A stretch of DNA of 64,000 bases from Bradyrhizobium campsiandrae. GTDB taxonomy: Bacteria > Pseudomonadota > Alphaproteobacteria > Rhizobiales > Xanthobacteraceae. The DNA lies in NCBI RefSeq assembly GCF_014529705.1, contig NZ_JAANIH010000007.1, forward strand, positions 1 through 64,000, written 5' to 3'. Made by a program: the position numbers and the translations under genes. Below, one piece after another: positions 16,735-26,177 of this stretch (the first letter of the stretch is position 1; each line of letters opens with the position of its first letter). The notes beneath the pieces are model-generated. The model did no database searches, was not told the origin of the DNA, and saw nothing but the letters and a program-made list of their open reading frames with translations.

Positions 16735-17868
16735 ATGAAATCGCCGATCTGCGACATGCTGGGTATCGAGTTTCCGCTGCTCGCCTTCAGCCACTGCCGC
16801 GACGTCGTTGCGGCTGTCAGCCGCGCCGGCGGCTTCGGCGTGCTGGGCGCCACCGTGCACACGCCCGATACGCTCGAACGCGAGCTGAAATGGATCGATG
16901 CGCATGTCGACGGCAAGCCCTACGGCATCGACGTGCTGATCCCGGAAAACATCTCGACCGCGGGCGAGAAGCACGTCACCTGGAAGAGCCTGGAAGCGCG
17001 CGTGCCGCCCGAGCACCGCGCCTACACGCGCAACCTGTTGAAGACGTACGATATCGAGCTGACGGCGACAGAGGTGGACGACAACCAGCCGCAACCCTTC
17101 GACGCCGAGACCGCGCTGGAGCTGCTCAAAGTCTCCTTCAATCACCCGATCCGACTGATCGCAAATGCGCTCGGCGTACCGCCGAAGGCGATGATCGAGA
17201 TGGGCAAGAAGCACAATGTGCCCGTTGCCGCGCTGGTCGGCGCCAAGGAGCATGCGTTGCGCCAGGTCGCCGCGGGGGTCGACATTCTCGTGGTGCAGGG
17301 CACCGAGGCGGGCGGCCATTGCGGTGAGGTCTCGACCATGGTGCTGGTGCCGGAGGTGATCAAGGCGATCAAGAAGGTCCGCGATGTGCCGGTGCTGGCG
17401 GCGGGCGGCATCATGACCGGGCGCCAGATGGCGGCCTGCATGGCGATGGGCGCGGCCGGCGCCTGGACCGGCTCGGTGTGGCTTGCCACGGTCGAATCCG
17501 AGACCAGCGAGATCTTTCGCGAGAAGATGATCGCGGCGTCCTCGCGCGATGCGATCCGCTCGAAGGGCCGCACCGGCAAGCCGGCGCGACAGCTCCGCTC
17601 GGTCTGGACCGATGCCTGGGACCGCGCGCCGGAAAGTCCTGGCGCACTGCCGATGCCGCTTCAGAGCATCATCAGCCGCGACGCCTTCAATTCGATCGAC
17701 CGCGCGGCCGCGAGCGGCAACGCCAAGGCGCGCGACCTCGTCAGCTATTTCGTCGGCCAGGGCGTCGGCCTGATCGACAGCGTGAAGTCGGCCGGTGCCG
17801 TCGTGCAGGAATTCAAGGAAGAGTTTGCCGAGGCCGTCGAGCACATGAATGCGCTGGTGGCGGAGTGA
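16735..17868 (+). CDS. Nitronate monooxygenase / 2-nitropropane dioxygenase family FMN protein
   Basis: A 377-residue TIM-barrel flavoprotein. The N terminus MKSPICDMLGIEFPLLAFSH, the mid-barrel VQGTEAGGHCGEVSTM (FMN/active-site His-bearing strand), and PVLAAGGIMTGRQMAACMAMGAAG (phosphate-binding) are typical. It may oxidise alkyl nitronates or act as an FMN-dependent enoyl or alkene oxidoreductase; this family is often misnamed. The ATG at 16735 has GGGAGAGAA upstream; an in-frame start at 16651 would add a non-conserved leader. The 247-base divergent spacer to yghU has no other feature I can support. Confidence 0.85.
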   Translation: MKSPICDMLGIEFPLLAFSHCRDVVAAVSRAGGFGVLGATVHTPDTLERELKWIDAHVDGKPYGIDVLIPENISTAGEKHVTWKSLEARVPPEHRAYTRNLLKTYDIELTATEVDDNQPQPFDAETALELLKVSFNHPIRLIANALGVPPKAMIEMGKKHNVPVAALVGAKEHALRQVAAGVDILVVQGTEAGGHCGEVSTMVLVPEVIKAIKKVRDVPVLAAGGIMTGRQMAACMAMGAAGAWTGSVWLATVESETSEIFREKMIAASSRDAIRSKGRTGKPARQLRSVWTDAWDRAPESPGALPMPLQSIISRDAFNSIDRAAASGNAKARDLVSYFVGQGVGLIDSVKSAGAVVQEFKEEFAEAVEHMNALVAE

Positions 17869-17897
17869 CGTGTGTGGCTGAAGCGGAGTTCGCGGCC

Positions 17898-18000
17898 CAT
17901 CCTTCGAGGCTCGCCCAGCGCCGCAGGCGTCGCTCGGCTCGCACCTCACCTTGTAGCCGCCACCCTGAGGTGGCCGCTCCTTCAGCGGCCCTCGAACGGC
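17898..18000. repeat. Degenerate repeat (CATCCTTCGAGGC family)
   Basis: It begins CATCCTTCGAGGCTCGC, contains GCACCTCA and CCTGAGGTGGC, and ends CCCTCGAACGGCG. It resembles the clearer copies at 31835 and 35321, but the right arm has decayed. Tandem spacer. Confidence 0.6.
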
Positions 18001-18039
18001 GACGGCGTGCCAAAAATCTGAAACATAAAGCAAGACGAA

Positions 18040-19548
18040 ATGACCAGCATTCCCGAAGACCGCATCCCCGTCATCGTCGGCATCGGCGAGATCGTCGACC
18101 GCCCCAAGGAGATCACCGACGGCCTCGAGCCGCTCGACCTGCTCGAACAGGCGTTGCGACGCGCCGAGCAAGATGCCGGCGCGAAGCTGCTCGGCGAGGT
18201 GCAATCGCTGGACGTCGTCAATTTCCTGAGCTGGCGCTATCGCGATCCCGAGACGCTGCTGGCCCAGCGGCTCGGCATCCAGCCTGCGCATTGTTACTAT
18301 GGCCCGGTCGGCGGCGAGACCCCGATCCGCTACATCCACGAGGCCGCAAAGCGCATCGCCCGCGGCGAATGCAGCGTCGCCGCGGTCTGCGGCGCCGAAG
18401 CGCAATCGACAGCGACCAAAGCCGATCGCGCCGGCATCAAGCTGCCGTGGACGCCGTTCGCGCATGATGCGCCGGAGCCCAAGCGCGGCGCCGCGTTCCA
18501 GAAGCCGCTCGCCGTGAAGCTCGGCGTGTTCCGTCCCGTCACCGTCTATCCGTTCTACGAGGCCGCCTCCTCCGCGCATTGGGGCCAGACGCCGCGCGAC
18601 GCGATGGCGGAATCAGGCACGCTGTGGTCGCGCTATTCGGAAGCCGCCGCGCAAAATCCCAATGCCTGGCTGAAGCGGCGCTTTGCGCCGGAGGAGATCA
18701 CGACGCCGACGGCCGACAACCGGTTGATCGCCTGGCCCTACAACAAGCTGATGGTGGCCAACCCCAGCGTCAACATGGGCGGCGCGCTGCTGCTCACCAG
18801 CCTTGCCAAGGCGCGCGCGCTCCGCATCGCGGACGAGAAGTTGGTCTATCCGCTCGGCGGCGCGTCAGCCGAGGAGCCGCCTGATTATCTCCTGCGCGAC
18901 CAGTTCTACGAAAGCCATCCGCAGAATGCGGTGCTGAAGGCCGCAATCGAACTCGCCGGCGGTGACGGCAAGAGGTTCGACGCGATCGAGCTCTACAGCT
19001 GCTTTCCCTGCGTGCCGAAGATGGCGCGGCGGACGCTCGGCCTTTCTGCCGACGTACAGCCCACCGTAACCGGCGGCCTCACGTTCTTCGGCGCGCCGCT
19101 CAACACCTACATGACCCATGCCGCCTGTGCGATGGTCCGGCGGGTGCGAGAAGGTGCCAGGCTTGGCCTGCTCTACGGTCAGGGCGGCTTCGTCACCAAG
19201 CATCATGCGCTCGTCGTGGCGAAAACTCCCCCGCGCGGGGATCTCGCGCAAGAGACCAGCGTGCAAGGCGATGCCGACCGCAACAAGCGCACCGTGCCGG
19301 AATTTGTCGCGGAGGCCTCGGGCAAGGGCAAGGTTGAGAGCTTTACGGTGCTCTATGGCCGCGGCGGCGATATCGAGCACGGCGTCACGATGCTGCGGAC
19401 GCAGGACGACAGGCGCACGCTGGCGCGGATTCCGGCGAGCGACAACGCCACGCTGGCGCATCTGCTCAACATGGATCGCACGCCGGTCGGCTCACCCGGC
19501 GAGATCGCGATGGCCGCCGATGGCGTGCCGGAGTGGCGGGTGGCGTGA
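18040..19548 (+). CDS. Thiolase-like protein with extra C-terminal domain (TLP1 type)
   Basis: A 502-residue thiolase-superfamily protein. Residues 1-410 carry the thiolase fold. GPVGGETPIRYIHEAA sits where thiolases have the acylated Cys, so the nucleophilic cysteine is not in its usual place. ELYSCFPCVPKMARR and GGLTFFGAPLNTYMTHAACAM correspond to later blocks. The CxG motif is replaced by GQGGFVTK. Residues after about 410 form a small extra domain like that of mycobacterial TLP1. It is often annotated acetyl-CoA acetyltransferase, but ordinary thiolysis is doubtful. It ends the acyl-CoA region, in tandem with the nitronate monooxygenase gene. Confidence 0.8.
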   Translation: MTSIPEDRIPVIVGIGEIVDRPKEITDGLEPLDLLEQALRRAEQDAGAKLLGEVQSLDVVNFLSWRYRDPETLLAQRLGIQPAHCYYGPVGGETPIRYIHEAAKRIARGECSVAAVCGAEAQSTATKADRAGIKLPWTPFAHDAPEPKRGAAFQKPLAVKLGVFRPVTVYPFYEAASSAHWGQTPRDAMAESGTLWSRYSEAAAQNPNAWLKRRFAPEEITTPTADNRLIAWPYNKLMVANPSVNMGGALLLTSLAKARALRIADEKLVYPLGGASAEEPPDYLLRDQFYESHPQNAVLKAAIELAGGDGKRFDAIELYSCFPCVPKMARRTLGLSADVQPTVTGGLTFFGAPLNTYMTHAACAMVRRVREGARLGLLYGQGGFVTKHHALVVAKTPPRGDLAQETSVQGDADRNKRTVPEFVAEASGKGKVESFTVLYGRGGDIEHGVTMLRTQDDRRTLARIPASDNATLAHLLNMDRTPVGSPGEIAMAADGVPEWRVA

Positions 19549-19560
19549 TGTCGCCGATAC

Positions 19561-19650
19561 CGTAGGGTGGGCAAAGCGAAGCGTGCCCACGTCTTGCGTA
19601 TTCGATGAAAAGACGTGGGCACGGCGCTTTGCGCCTTTGCCCACCCTACG
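19561..19650. repeat. Palindromic repeat (CGTAGGGTGGG family), copy 2
   Basis: Outer arms CGTAGGGTGGGCAAAG and CTTTGCCCACCCTACG nearly mirror each other. Inner arms are CGTGCCCACGTCTT and AAGACGTGGGCACG. It fills the convergent spacer between the thiolase-like gene and the RND adaptor and is a plausible bidirectional terminator. Confidence 0.88.
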
Positions 19651-19678
19651 AGACCTGCGGCCGGCGCATGCGCGCGCC

Positions 19679-20875
19679 TTAGCTCTTCGGCGCCTGCTTC
19701 TCCGAAGCGGTTGCCGGCTTACCGCCGGCGCCGACCACCCGCACCGCATTGCCATCGGACAGACCGTCCGGCGGAGCGGTGATGACGCGGTCGTCCGGCG
19801 CGATGCCGGACGCGAGCTCGATTTCCTTGCCGAGATCGCGGGCGATGGTGACGGTCTTGAACTGCACCTTGTCGTCGGCGCCCACGGTCGCGACGCGCAG
19901 GCCGCTGCCGTTGAAGATCAGGGCGCTGGCGGGAATGCTGAGCGGCGCGGACTCGCGCTGCAGGCTCAGCTTCACGCTGGCATAGCCGCCAGGCATCAGC
20001 TCGCCGCTCGAATTGTCGAGGCCAAGCTGCATGCGCGTGGTGCCCGAGGCGACGTCAACGGCCTGAGAGGACGCCTCCACCGTCGCCTGGAACGTACGGT
20101 TCGGATATTCCGGCAGCGAGATGGTGGCCTTGGCGCCGATCTTGATCGCCGGCACGTAGTTCTGCGGCACGTTGACGTAGACGCGCAGCCTGGTGATATC
20201 GGAAACCACGAACATCGCCGGGCCCGAGCTGCCGCCTGCGTTGATCAGCGCGCCAACGTCGGTGTCGCGCGCGGTGACCACGCCATCGAACGGCGCGGTG
20301 ATTTTCTTGTAGCCCGCAAGCGCCTCAAGCCGTTCCACATTGGCCTGCCCCGAATGGACGGCGGCGTTCTTGTTGGAGAGATCGGCGGTGCGCTCGTCGA
20401 TTTCCTGCGCCGAGACGAAATTGGAAGCGACCAGCGTCTTGCGCCGGTTCAGCGTTGCCTCCGACAGCCTGGCGCTAGCCTGCTGGCTGGCGAGATCGGC
20501 GCGGGCTTGAAGCAGTTGCTGGTCGAGGTCGGGCGCCTCGATCTCGGCGATCACCTGGCCGGCCTTGACGCGCGCGCCGATGTCGACGCTCCAGCTTTTG
20601 AGATAGCCGGAGACGCGCGCGAAGATCGGTGCGCGGTAATAGGCCTCGAGCCGACCCGGCAGGTCGATGGTGGCGTTGAGCGACTTGGCGTTGGGCAGGG
20701 TGATCGCAACGCTGGGAACAGCCTGGTCGTCGGTCCATTCCTTGAGCTTGGAACCTTGCTCCTCGCGAGCCCGGATGCCGGTGCCGACGACAAGGCCGGC
20801 CGCGATCAGCGCCACCACGCCGAAAATACCCAGTTTCCGGTGCGACACCGGGGAGCGGGGTTCAGTGGGTGACAT
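19679..20875 (-). CDS. RND efflux periplasmic adaptor (membrane fusion protein)
   Basis: A 398-residue HlyD/AcrA-type adaptor. After a single N-terminal anchor (IFGVVALIAAGLVVGTGI, about residues 17-34) come the lipoyl half ARVSGYLKSWSVDIGARVKAGQVIAEIEAPDLDQ and an alpha-hairpin coiled coil. The second lipoyl half ITAPFDGVVTARDTDVGALI, beta-barrel and membrane-proximal domains follow. It links the inner-membrane pump to an outer-membrane channel. I took ATG 20875, which overlaps the pump gene's end by 14 bases, over an upstream in-frame start inside the pump gene. No TolC-type gene is adjacent, so the channel must be encoded elsewhere. Confidence 0.9.
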   Translation of the reverse strand: MSPTEPRSPVSHRKLGIFGVVALIAAGLVVGTGIRAREEQGSKLKEWTDDQAVPSVAITLPNAKSLNATIDLPGRLEAYYRAPIFARVSGYLKSWSVDIGARVKAGQVIAEIEAPDLDQQLLQARADLASQQASARLSEATLNRRKTLVASNFVSAQEIDERTADLSNKNAAVHSGQANVERLEALAGYKKITAPFDGVVTARDTDVGALINAGGSSGPAMFVVSDITRLRVYVNVPQNYVPAIKIGAKATISLPEYPNRTFQATVEASSQAVDVASGTTRMQLGLDNSSGELMPGGYASVKLSLQRESAPLSIPASALIFNGSGLRVATVGADDKVQFKTVTIARDLGKEIELASGIAPDDRVITAPPDGLSDGNAVRVVGAGGKPATASEKQAPKS

Positions 20876-23800
20876 GCGCAGTCTCCAATGGGGCGGCGGC
20901 TTCGGCGCCTTGTTTCTTGTGTACCATACTGAACACGACGGGAACAAACATCAGCGTGGCGAAAGTTGCAAAGATCAGGCCGCCGATCACGGCGCGGCCA
21001 AGTGGCGCATTCTGCTCGCCGCCCTCGCCCAGCCCCAGGGCCATCGGCGCCATGCCGATGATCATGGCGAGCGCGGTCATCAGCACCGGGCGGAACCGGA
21101 CGAAGCCGGCTTCCAGCGCCGCCGCAATGGGGTCACCGAGTTCCGCGTAGCGCTCGCGGGCGAAGGAGATCACGAGCACGCTGTTCGCGGTAGCAACGCC
21201 CATGCACATGATCGCACCCGTCAGCGCCGGCACCGACAGCGTCGTCTCCGTCATGAACAGCATCCAGACGATGCCGGCGAGCGCAGCCGGCAGCGCCGTG
21301 ATGATCACGAACGGATCGGACCAGGACTGGAAGTTCACGACGATCAGGAAGTAGATCAAGACGACGGCCCCGAGCAAACCGAACAAGAGGCCGGTGAAGG
21401 CGCTGTTCATGGTCTGCACCTGGCCGAGCAGCACCACGGAGGAGCCCTTCGGCAGCTCCCTGGCGGTGTCGGCGATCAGCTGACGGATGTCGGCGGAGAC
21501 CGCGCCGAGATCGCGGCCCGAGGTCGTCGCGAAGATCTGCACCATCGACTGGATGTCATATTGCGACACCACCGCGCTCGAGATCGAGCGCTTGATGTCG
21601 GCGATGCCGCCGAGGATCGGCGACTGCGAATTCCCGGCCGCGGTGATCGGCAGCGTCTGCAGCGCGCTGAGCGAGTCGATCTGGTATTGCGGCGTCTGCA
21701 TCACGATCGAATAGGACACGCCGTTATCGGGGTTGAGATAGTAGGTCGGCGCGACCTGCGAGGAGCCGGCGAGATTGACCACGAGACTGTTGGTGACATC
21801 GCGCTCGGTCAGGCCGACATATTGCGCGCGGGTCCGGTCGACATCGATATTGAAGGTCGGATTGCTCGGCGATTGCTGAATGCGCGCATCGGCGACGCCC
21901 GGAATCCGGCGAACCTTGGCCAGCAAATTGTTGGCATAGACGAAGTTGGCGCCGAGATTGGCGCCCCGGATCTGCAGATCGATCGGCGCCGGCGCGCCGA
22001 AATTCAGGATCTGGCTGACGATGTCTGCGGGGAGGAACGCGAAGCTGACGCCCGGGAAGAGCCGCGGCAACTGCTCACGCAGCACGCGGACATGCTCCTC
22101 GGTCGGCTTGTGGCCCTCCCTCAGCTTGATCTGGATGTCGCCGTCCTGCGGGCCGATCACGCCGGTATTGTTGTAGGTCATGTTGATGCCGGAGATCGGC
22201 ATGCCGATATTGTCGGTCATGGTCTCGATCTCGCCCGGGATCAGCTTGCGCACCGCCTTCTGCACGTCGGCGAGTTGATTGGCCGTCTCCTCGACACGGG
22301 TGCCGACCTGTGTGCGGACATGCATCAGGATGTTGCCGGCATCGACCGCCGGGAAGAAGTTGCGGCCCAGGAACGGCACCAGGGCAAAGGAGGCGCCGAC
22401 AACGCAGAGGAAGCCGGCAACGAACACCGCACGGTGCGCCAGCGCGAGCCCCAGCAGATCATGATAACCGCCGCGAATCCGTTCGAATCGCTTTTCGAAG
22501 CCGCGCTGGAACCAGACGAGCGGATTGCGCGATGGCGGCGGCTCGCCCTCGTGATGGACATGGGCGTGCAGCAGATAGTTCGCCATGGTCGGCACCAAGG
22601 TGCGCGACAGGATGAACGACCACATCATCGCGAACATCACCGCTTCCGCCATCGGCACGAACAGGAAGCGCGCGACCCCTGTGAGGAAGAACATCGGCAC
22701 GAACACGATGCAGATACAGAGCAGCGACACGAAGGCCGGCGTCACGATCTGGTTGGCGCCATCGAGGATCGACTGCTCGACCGGCTTGCCCTGCTCCAGA
22801 TGGTAATTGATGTTCTCGATGGTGACCGTGGCGTCGTCGACGAGGATGCCGACCGCCAGCGCGAGGCCGCCGAGCGTCATGATGTTCAGTGTCTCGCCGA
22901 CCGCCGATAGCATGATGATGGCACCCAGCACCGACAGCGGGATCGAAACCGCGATGATGATGGTCGAGCGCCAGCTGCCGAGGAACAGCAGGATCATGAC
23001 GCTGGTGAGCAGCGCAGCGATCACGCCTTCGAAGGCGACGCCTTGAATCGCACCTCGGACGAACACCGACTGGTCGCCGATGAAGCCGATCTTCAGCGCG
23101 TCCGGCATCTGGTCCTTGACGTCGATCACCTTCTGCTTGATGCCGGCGATGATGTCGAGCGTCGAGGTCGCGCCGGCCTTCAGCACCATCATCAGCACCG
23201 AACGGTTGCCGTCGACATGGACGATGTTGGTCTGCGGCGGATTGCCGTCGCGCACGGTTGCGACATCGCGCACATAGACCATCGCCCCGTTGACGGTCTT
23301 GATCGGCAGGTTGCCGAGCTCGTCGATCTTCAGCGGCGAGTTGTTGAGCTGGATGTTGTACTCGAACTGGCCGATTTTCTGGGTGCCGACCGGCGTGATC
23401 AGGTTTTGCGCGGCGAGCGCGTTGGCGACGTCCTGGCCTGATAGCCCGCGGGCCTGGAGCGCGGTGGGATCGAGGTCGATCTGGATCTGGCGCTGCTTGC
23501 CGCCGAACGGGTACGGGATTGCGGCGCCCGGGACGGTGACCAGCGGCGTGCGCAGATTGTTGATGCCGATATCGGCGAGGTTCTGCTCGGTCAGGCCGTC
23601 TCCCGACAGCGCCACCTGGATGATCGGCACGGTCGAGGCGGAGTAGTTCAGGATCAGGGGCGGTGTCGCGCCCGGCGGCATCTGCTTCAGCAGCGTCTGC
23701 GAGATCGCCGTGACCTGCGCGTTGGCGGTACGGATGTCAACGTTGGGCTGGAAGAAGATCTTGATGATGCCAAAGCCGTTATAGGAGTTGGCGGTGATGT

Positions 23801-24041
23801 GCTCGATGTCGTTGACGGTCGTCGTCAGCGCCCGCTGGAACGGCGTGGTGATGCGGCCGGACATCTGGTCGGGCGGCAGGCCCGTGTACTGCCAGACCAC
23901 GCCGATCACGGGGATACGGATGTCCGGAAAGATGTCGGTCGGCGTCCGCAGGGCCGCGAGCGGTCCGATGATCAGCAGCAAAAGCGCGAGCACGACAAAT
24001 GTGTAGGGCCGGCTCAGGGCAATACGGACCAGAGCAATCAT
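20862..24041 (-). CDS. RND efflux permease (HAE1/AcrB-like)
   Basis: A 1059-residue inner-membrane proton-driven pump. The first helix VVLALLLLIIGPLAALRTPTDIFPDI, the long periplasmic loop starting GLPPDQMSGRITTPFQ, and the central block GLALAVGILVDDATVTIENI with its Asp-Asp proton-relay pair on helix 4 are all present. The second half repeats the layout, with GAIMCMGVATANSVLVI. The length is normal (about 1050). It is transcribed first, with the adaptor gene overlapping its end. Likely cargo is drugs, solvents or plant phenolics, but specificity is not readable. A GC-rich inverted repeat (arms CCGCCGG/CCGGCGG, 24118-24143) lies in the upstream spacer. Confidence 0.93.
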   Translation of the reverse strand: MIALVRIALSRPYTFVVLALLLLIIGPLAALRTPTDIFPDIRIPVIGVVWQYTGLPPDQMSGRITTPFQRALTTTVNDIEHITANSYNGFGIIKIFFQPNVDIRTANAQVTAISQTLLKQMPPGATPPLILNYSASTVPIIQVALSGDGLTEQNLADIGINNLRTPLVTVPGAAIPYPFGGKQRQIQIDLDPTALQARGLSGQDVANALAAQNLITPVGTQKIGQFEYNIQLNNSPLKIDELGNLPIKTVNGAMVYVRDVATVRDGNPPQTNIVHVDGNRSVLMMVLKAGATSTLDIIAGIKQKVIDVKDQMPDALKIGFIGDQSVFVRGAIQGVAFEGVIAALLTSVMILLFLGSWRSTIIIAVSIPLSVLGAIIMLSAVGETLNIMTLGGLALAVGILVDDATVTIENINYHLEQGKPVEQSILDGANQIVTPAFVSLLCICIVFVPMFFLTGVARFLFVPMAEAVMFAMMWSFILSRTLVPTMANYLLHAHVHHEGEPPPSRNPLVWFQRGFEKRFERIRGGYHDLLGLALAHRAVFVAGFLCVVGASFALVPFLGRNFFPAVDAGNILMHVRTQVGTRVEETANQLADVQKAVRKLIPGEIETMTDNIGMPISGINMTYNNTGVIGPQDGDIQIKLREGHKPTEEHVRVLREQLPRLFPGVSFAFLPADIVSQILNFGAPAPIDLQIRGANLGANFVYANNLLAKVRRIPGVADARIQQSPSNPTFNIDVDRTRAQYVGLTERDVTNSLVVNLAGSSQVAPTYYLNPDNGVSYSIVMQTPQYQIDSLSALQTLPITAAGNSQSPILGGIADIKRSISSAVVSQYDIQSMVQIFATTSGRDLGAVSADIRQLIADTARELPKGSSVVLLGQVQTMNSAFTGLLFGLLGAVVLIYFLIVVNFQSWSDPFVIITALPAALAGIVWMLFMTETTLSVPALTGAIMCMGVATANSVLVISFARERYAELGDPIAAALEAGFVRFRPVLMTALAMIIGMAPMALGLGEGGEQNAPLGRAVIGGLIFATFATLMFVPVVFSMVHKKQGAEAAAPLETAHVTH

Positions 24042-24245
24042 GCGCCAGGCGAATCCAGGTCAAGCGAGAATAAGGGATCCGCCCCCACGGCGACCCCTGT
24101 TCCCCTTTACCTGAGCACCGCCGGAAACGCTAACCTCCGGCGGCCTTCCTGCATTCACTTCCCTGCTACCGCACTGCGAAATCGACATCGCAGCTATGCG
24201 ATCGCCTCGACGCTTACCGCGCAGTCTGCTGCGTGGCGTTTCCGC

Positions 24246-25940
24246 TCACGCCGCGCGGACGGAGTTCAGGAATTTGCCGACCTCGAGCTTGAGGCGATTG
24301 CTGTCACGCGACAACATCTGCGCCGCTGACAGCACCTGCGAGGACGCCGATCCGGTCTCGGAGGCGCCGCGCTGGACATCACCGACATTCGAGGACACCT
24401 GCTCCGTGCCCTGGGCCGCCTGCTGAACATTGCGGGCGATTTCCTGGGTGGCTGCGCCCTGCTGCTCCACGGCCGCCGCGATGGCCGAGGAGATCTCCGA
24501 CAGACGGGCGATGGTGCCGCTGATTTCGCTGATAGCGCTCACCGACTCTTGCGTCGCCGACTGGATGCCACCGACCTGCTGACCGATCTCGCCGGTCGCC
24601 TTGGCCGTCTGCTCGGCGAGCGCCTTCACCTCGGAAGCGACCACGGCGAAACCACGACCGGCCTCGCCCGCACGTGCCGCCTCAATCGTGGCGTTCAGTG
24701 CCAGCAGATTGGTCTGGCCGGCGATCGCGTTGATGAGCTCGACGACGTCGCCAATCCGCGATGCAGCTCGCGACAGCTCGCTGACCCGCTCGGTGGTGGC
24801 CTGCGCCTGGCTGACCGCTTCGCTCGCGATCCGGGAGGAATCCTGCACCTGTCGGCTGATCTCACGCACCGAGGACGACATCTCTTCGGCGGCCGAGGCC
24901 ACCGAATGAACGTTGGCGGAAGCTTCTTCGGAGCCTGCCGCAACCGCGACCGACAATTCCTGCGCGCGGCTCGCGGTCGAGGACAGGGTCGAGGCCGAAG
25001 CTTCAAGTTCGGTCGCCGCCGACGAGACGGTTTCCACGATCTCGCCGATCGCAGCCTCAAAGCCGTTGGCGAGCTTCGTCATGTCGGATTTGCGCTGGGC
25101 CTCGGCACGGCGTTGCACCGCCTGCACCTCGTCGCGGCTGAAGCGGATGATGGTCTGCACGGTCTGCAGATTGCGCAGCGCCTCACCGATCTCGTCGTCG
25201 CGCTCGATCACGATGCGGTTGTCGAACTTGTCCTGGACCAGGTTGACCAGGGTATCGTTAAGGTGCTGCATCGGCCCCTGGATTGCCCGCATGGTCGCAA
25301 GGCCGGCGAAGCTGACGATGCCGGCGCCGACGACGGTCAGCAGTGACAGAACCAGGCTGGTCGAACCACCGGTGGACAGCGCCCCGACGACACCGAGCGC
25401 CAGCATGAACAGCGCCTGGAGCGCCATCATCGTGACAAGGCGCGCCTTCAGCGTCCGGGTGAAGATGGCGAAGCCGTCGAGCCAGGAGCGACGGCGGATG
25501 ATACCGGCGTCGATCCGGTAGCCATGCGGCTTCTTTTCGCGGATCGCTGCGTAAACCTCTTCGGCGAGCTTGCGCTGGTCGGCCGGCAGCTTGGTCCGGA
25601 TCGAGGTATAACCTTTGACCTGGCCGTTCTCGCGCATCGGCGACGCCGTCGCCAGCACCCAGTAGTAGTCGCCGTTCTTGCGGCGGTTCTTCACCGCGCC
25701 GAGCCACGGCTTGCCGGCCTTCAACGTGTCCCAGAGATTGTCGAAGGCCTCTGGCGGCATGTCCGGATGGCGAACGATGTTGTGCGGCTGGCCCATCAGT
25801 TCCGCCGACGAGAAACCGGCGGCGGCGAGGAAGTCCTCGTTGAAGTAGCTGAGCTTGCCCTTGAGATCGGTGCGCGAGACGATCAGCGTCTCGTCGCTGA
25901 CAGGATATTCGACAGCGGTGACAGGCAGGTTCTTGCGCAT
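24246..25940 (-). CDS. Methyl-accepting chemotaxis protein with N-terminal PAS (Aer-like)
   Basis: A 564-residue receptor. Residues 1-125 form a PAS domain ([53 protein letters not shown]) that resembles aerotaxis sensors binding FAD or haem. Two adjacent hydrophobic segments (about 168-220) anchor it, followed by a HAMP-like linker. The signalling hairpin has the tip region [47 protein letters not shown]. There is no large periplasmic domain, so it senses internal redox or oxygen state. The signalling half is nearly the same as in the next receptor. A GGGGG stretch precedes the ATG. Confidence 0.92.
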   Translation of the reverse strand: MRKNLPVTAVEYPVSDETLIVSRTDLKGKLSYFNEDFLAAAGFSSAELMGQPHNIVRHPDMPPEAFDNLWDTLKAGKPWLGAVKNRRKNGDYYWVLATASPMRENGQVKGYTSIRTKLPADQRKLAEEVYAAIREKKPHGYRIDAGIIRRRSWLDGFAIFTRTLKARLVTMMALQALFMLALGVVGALSTGGSTSLVLSLLTVVGAGIVSFAGLATMRAIQGPMQHLNDTLVNLVQDKFDNRIVIERDDEIGEALRNLQTVQTIIRFSRDEVQAVQRRAEAQRKSDMTKLANGFEAAIGEIVETVSSAATELEASASTLSSTASRAQELSVAVAAGSEEASANVHSVASAAEEMSSSVREISRQVQDSSRIASEAVSQAQATTERVSELSRAASRIGDVVELINAIAGQTNLLALNATIEAARAGEAGRGFAVVASEVKALAEQTAKATGEIGQQVGGIQSATQESVSAISEISGTIARLSEISSAIAAAVEQQGAATQEIARNVQQAAQGTEQVSSNVGDVQRGASETGSASSQVLSAAQMLSRDSNRLKLEVGKFLNSVRAA

Positions 25941-26123
25941 CCGGGGCCCCCAAATGAATTGAGTATGCGTTCATTCCAATTCGGACGGCCGCTATTCGAG
26001 TCGTCTGATTCCATTCTCACAAAGCGCATTTAACTATCGATGAAACCGGACTCCCGTAGCTTTACGGGCGGTTCCGCATGATGGCACCTACAAGCGACAT
26101 CATGTTACCAGCGCTCAAAAGAA

Positions 26124-26152
26124 AACGGACGGCGCTTGCGACGCCGCCCGTT
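26124..26152 (-). terminator. Rho-independent terminator after the chemoreceptor gene
   Basis: On the minus strand the hairpin AACGGGCGGCG, loop, CGCCGTCCGTT is followed directly by a T-rich run (TTTCTTTT). It lies 25 bases past the stop of the receptor at 26178-27869. A GC stem plus U-run is the classic form. Confidence 0.75.
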
Positions 26153-26177
26153 GGTTTATCGCCGGCTCCTGCGAGGG

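Noticed and set aside
20667..22910. A 747-codon plus-strand open reading opposite the RND pump
   Set aside because: Antisense of a canonical permease; no domain or sensible composition.
24118..24143. A hairpin with CCGCCGG/CCGGCGG arms as terminator of the PAS chemoreceptor
   Set aside because: It lacks a following T-run on the minus strand and is over 100 bases past the stop, so terminator function is not supported.
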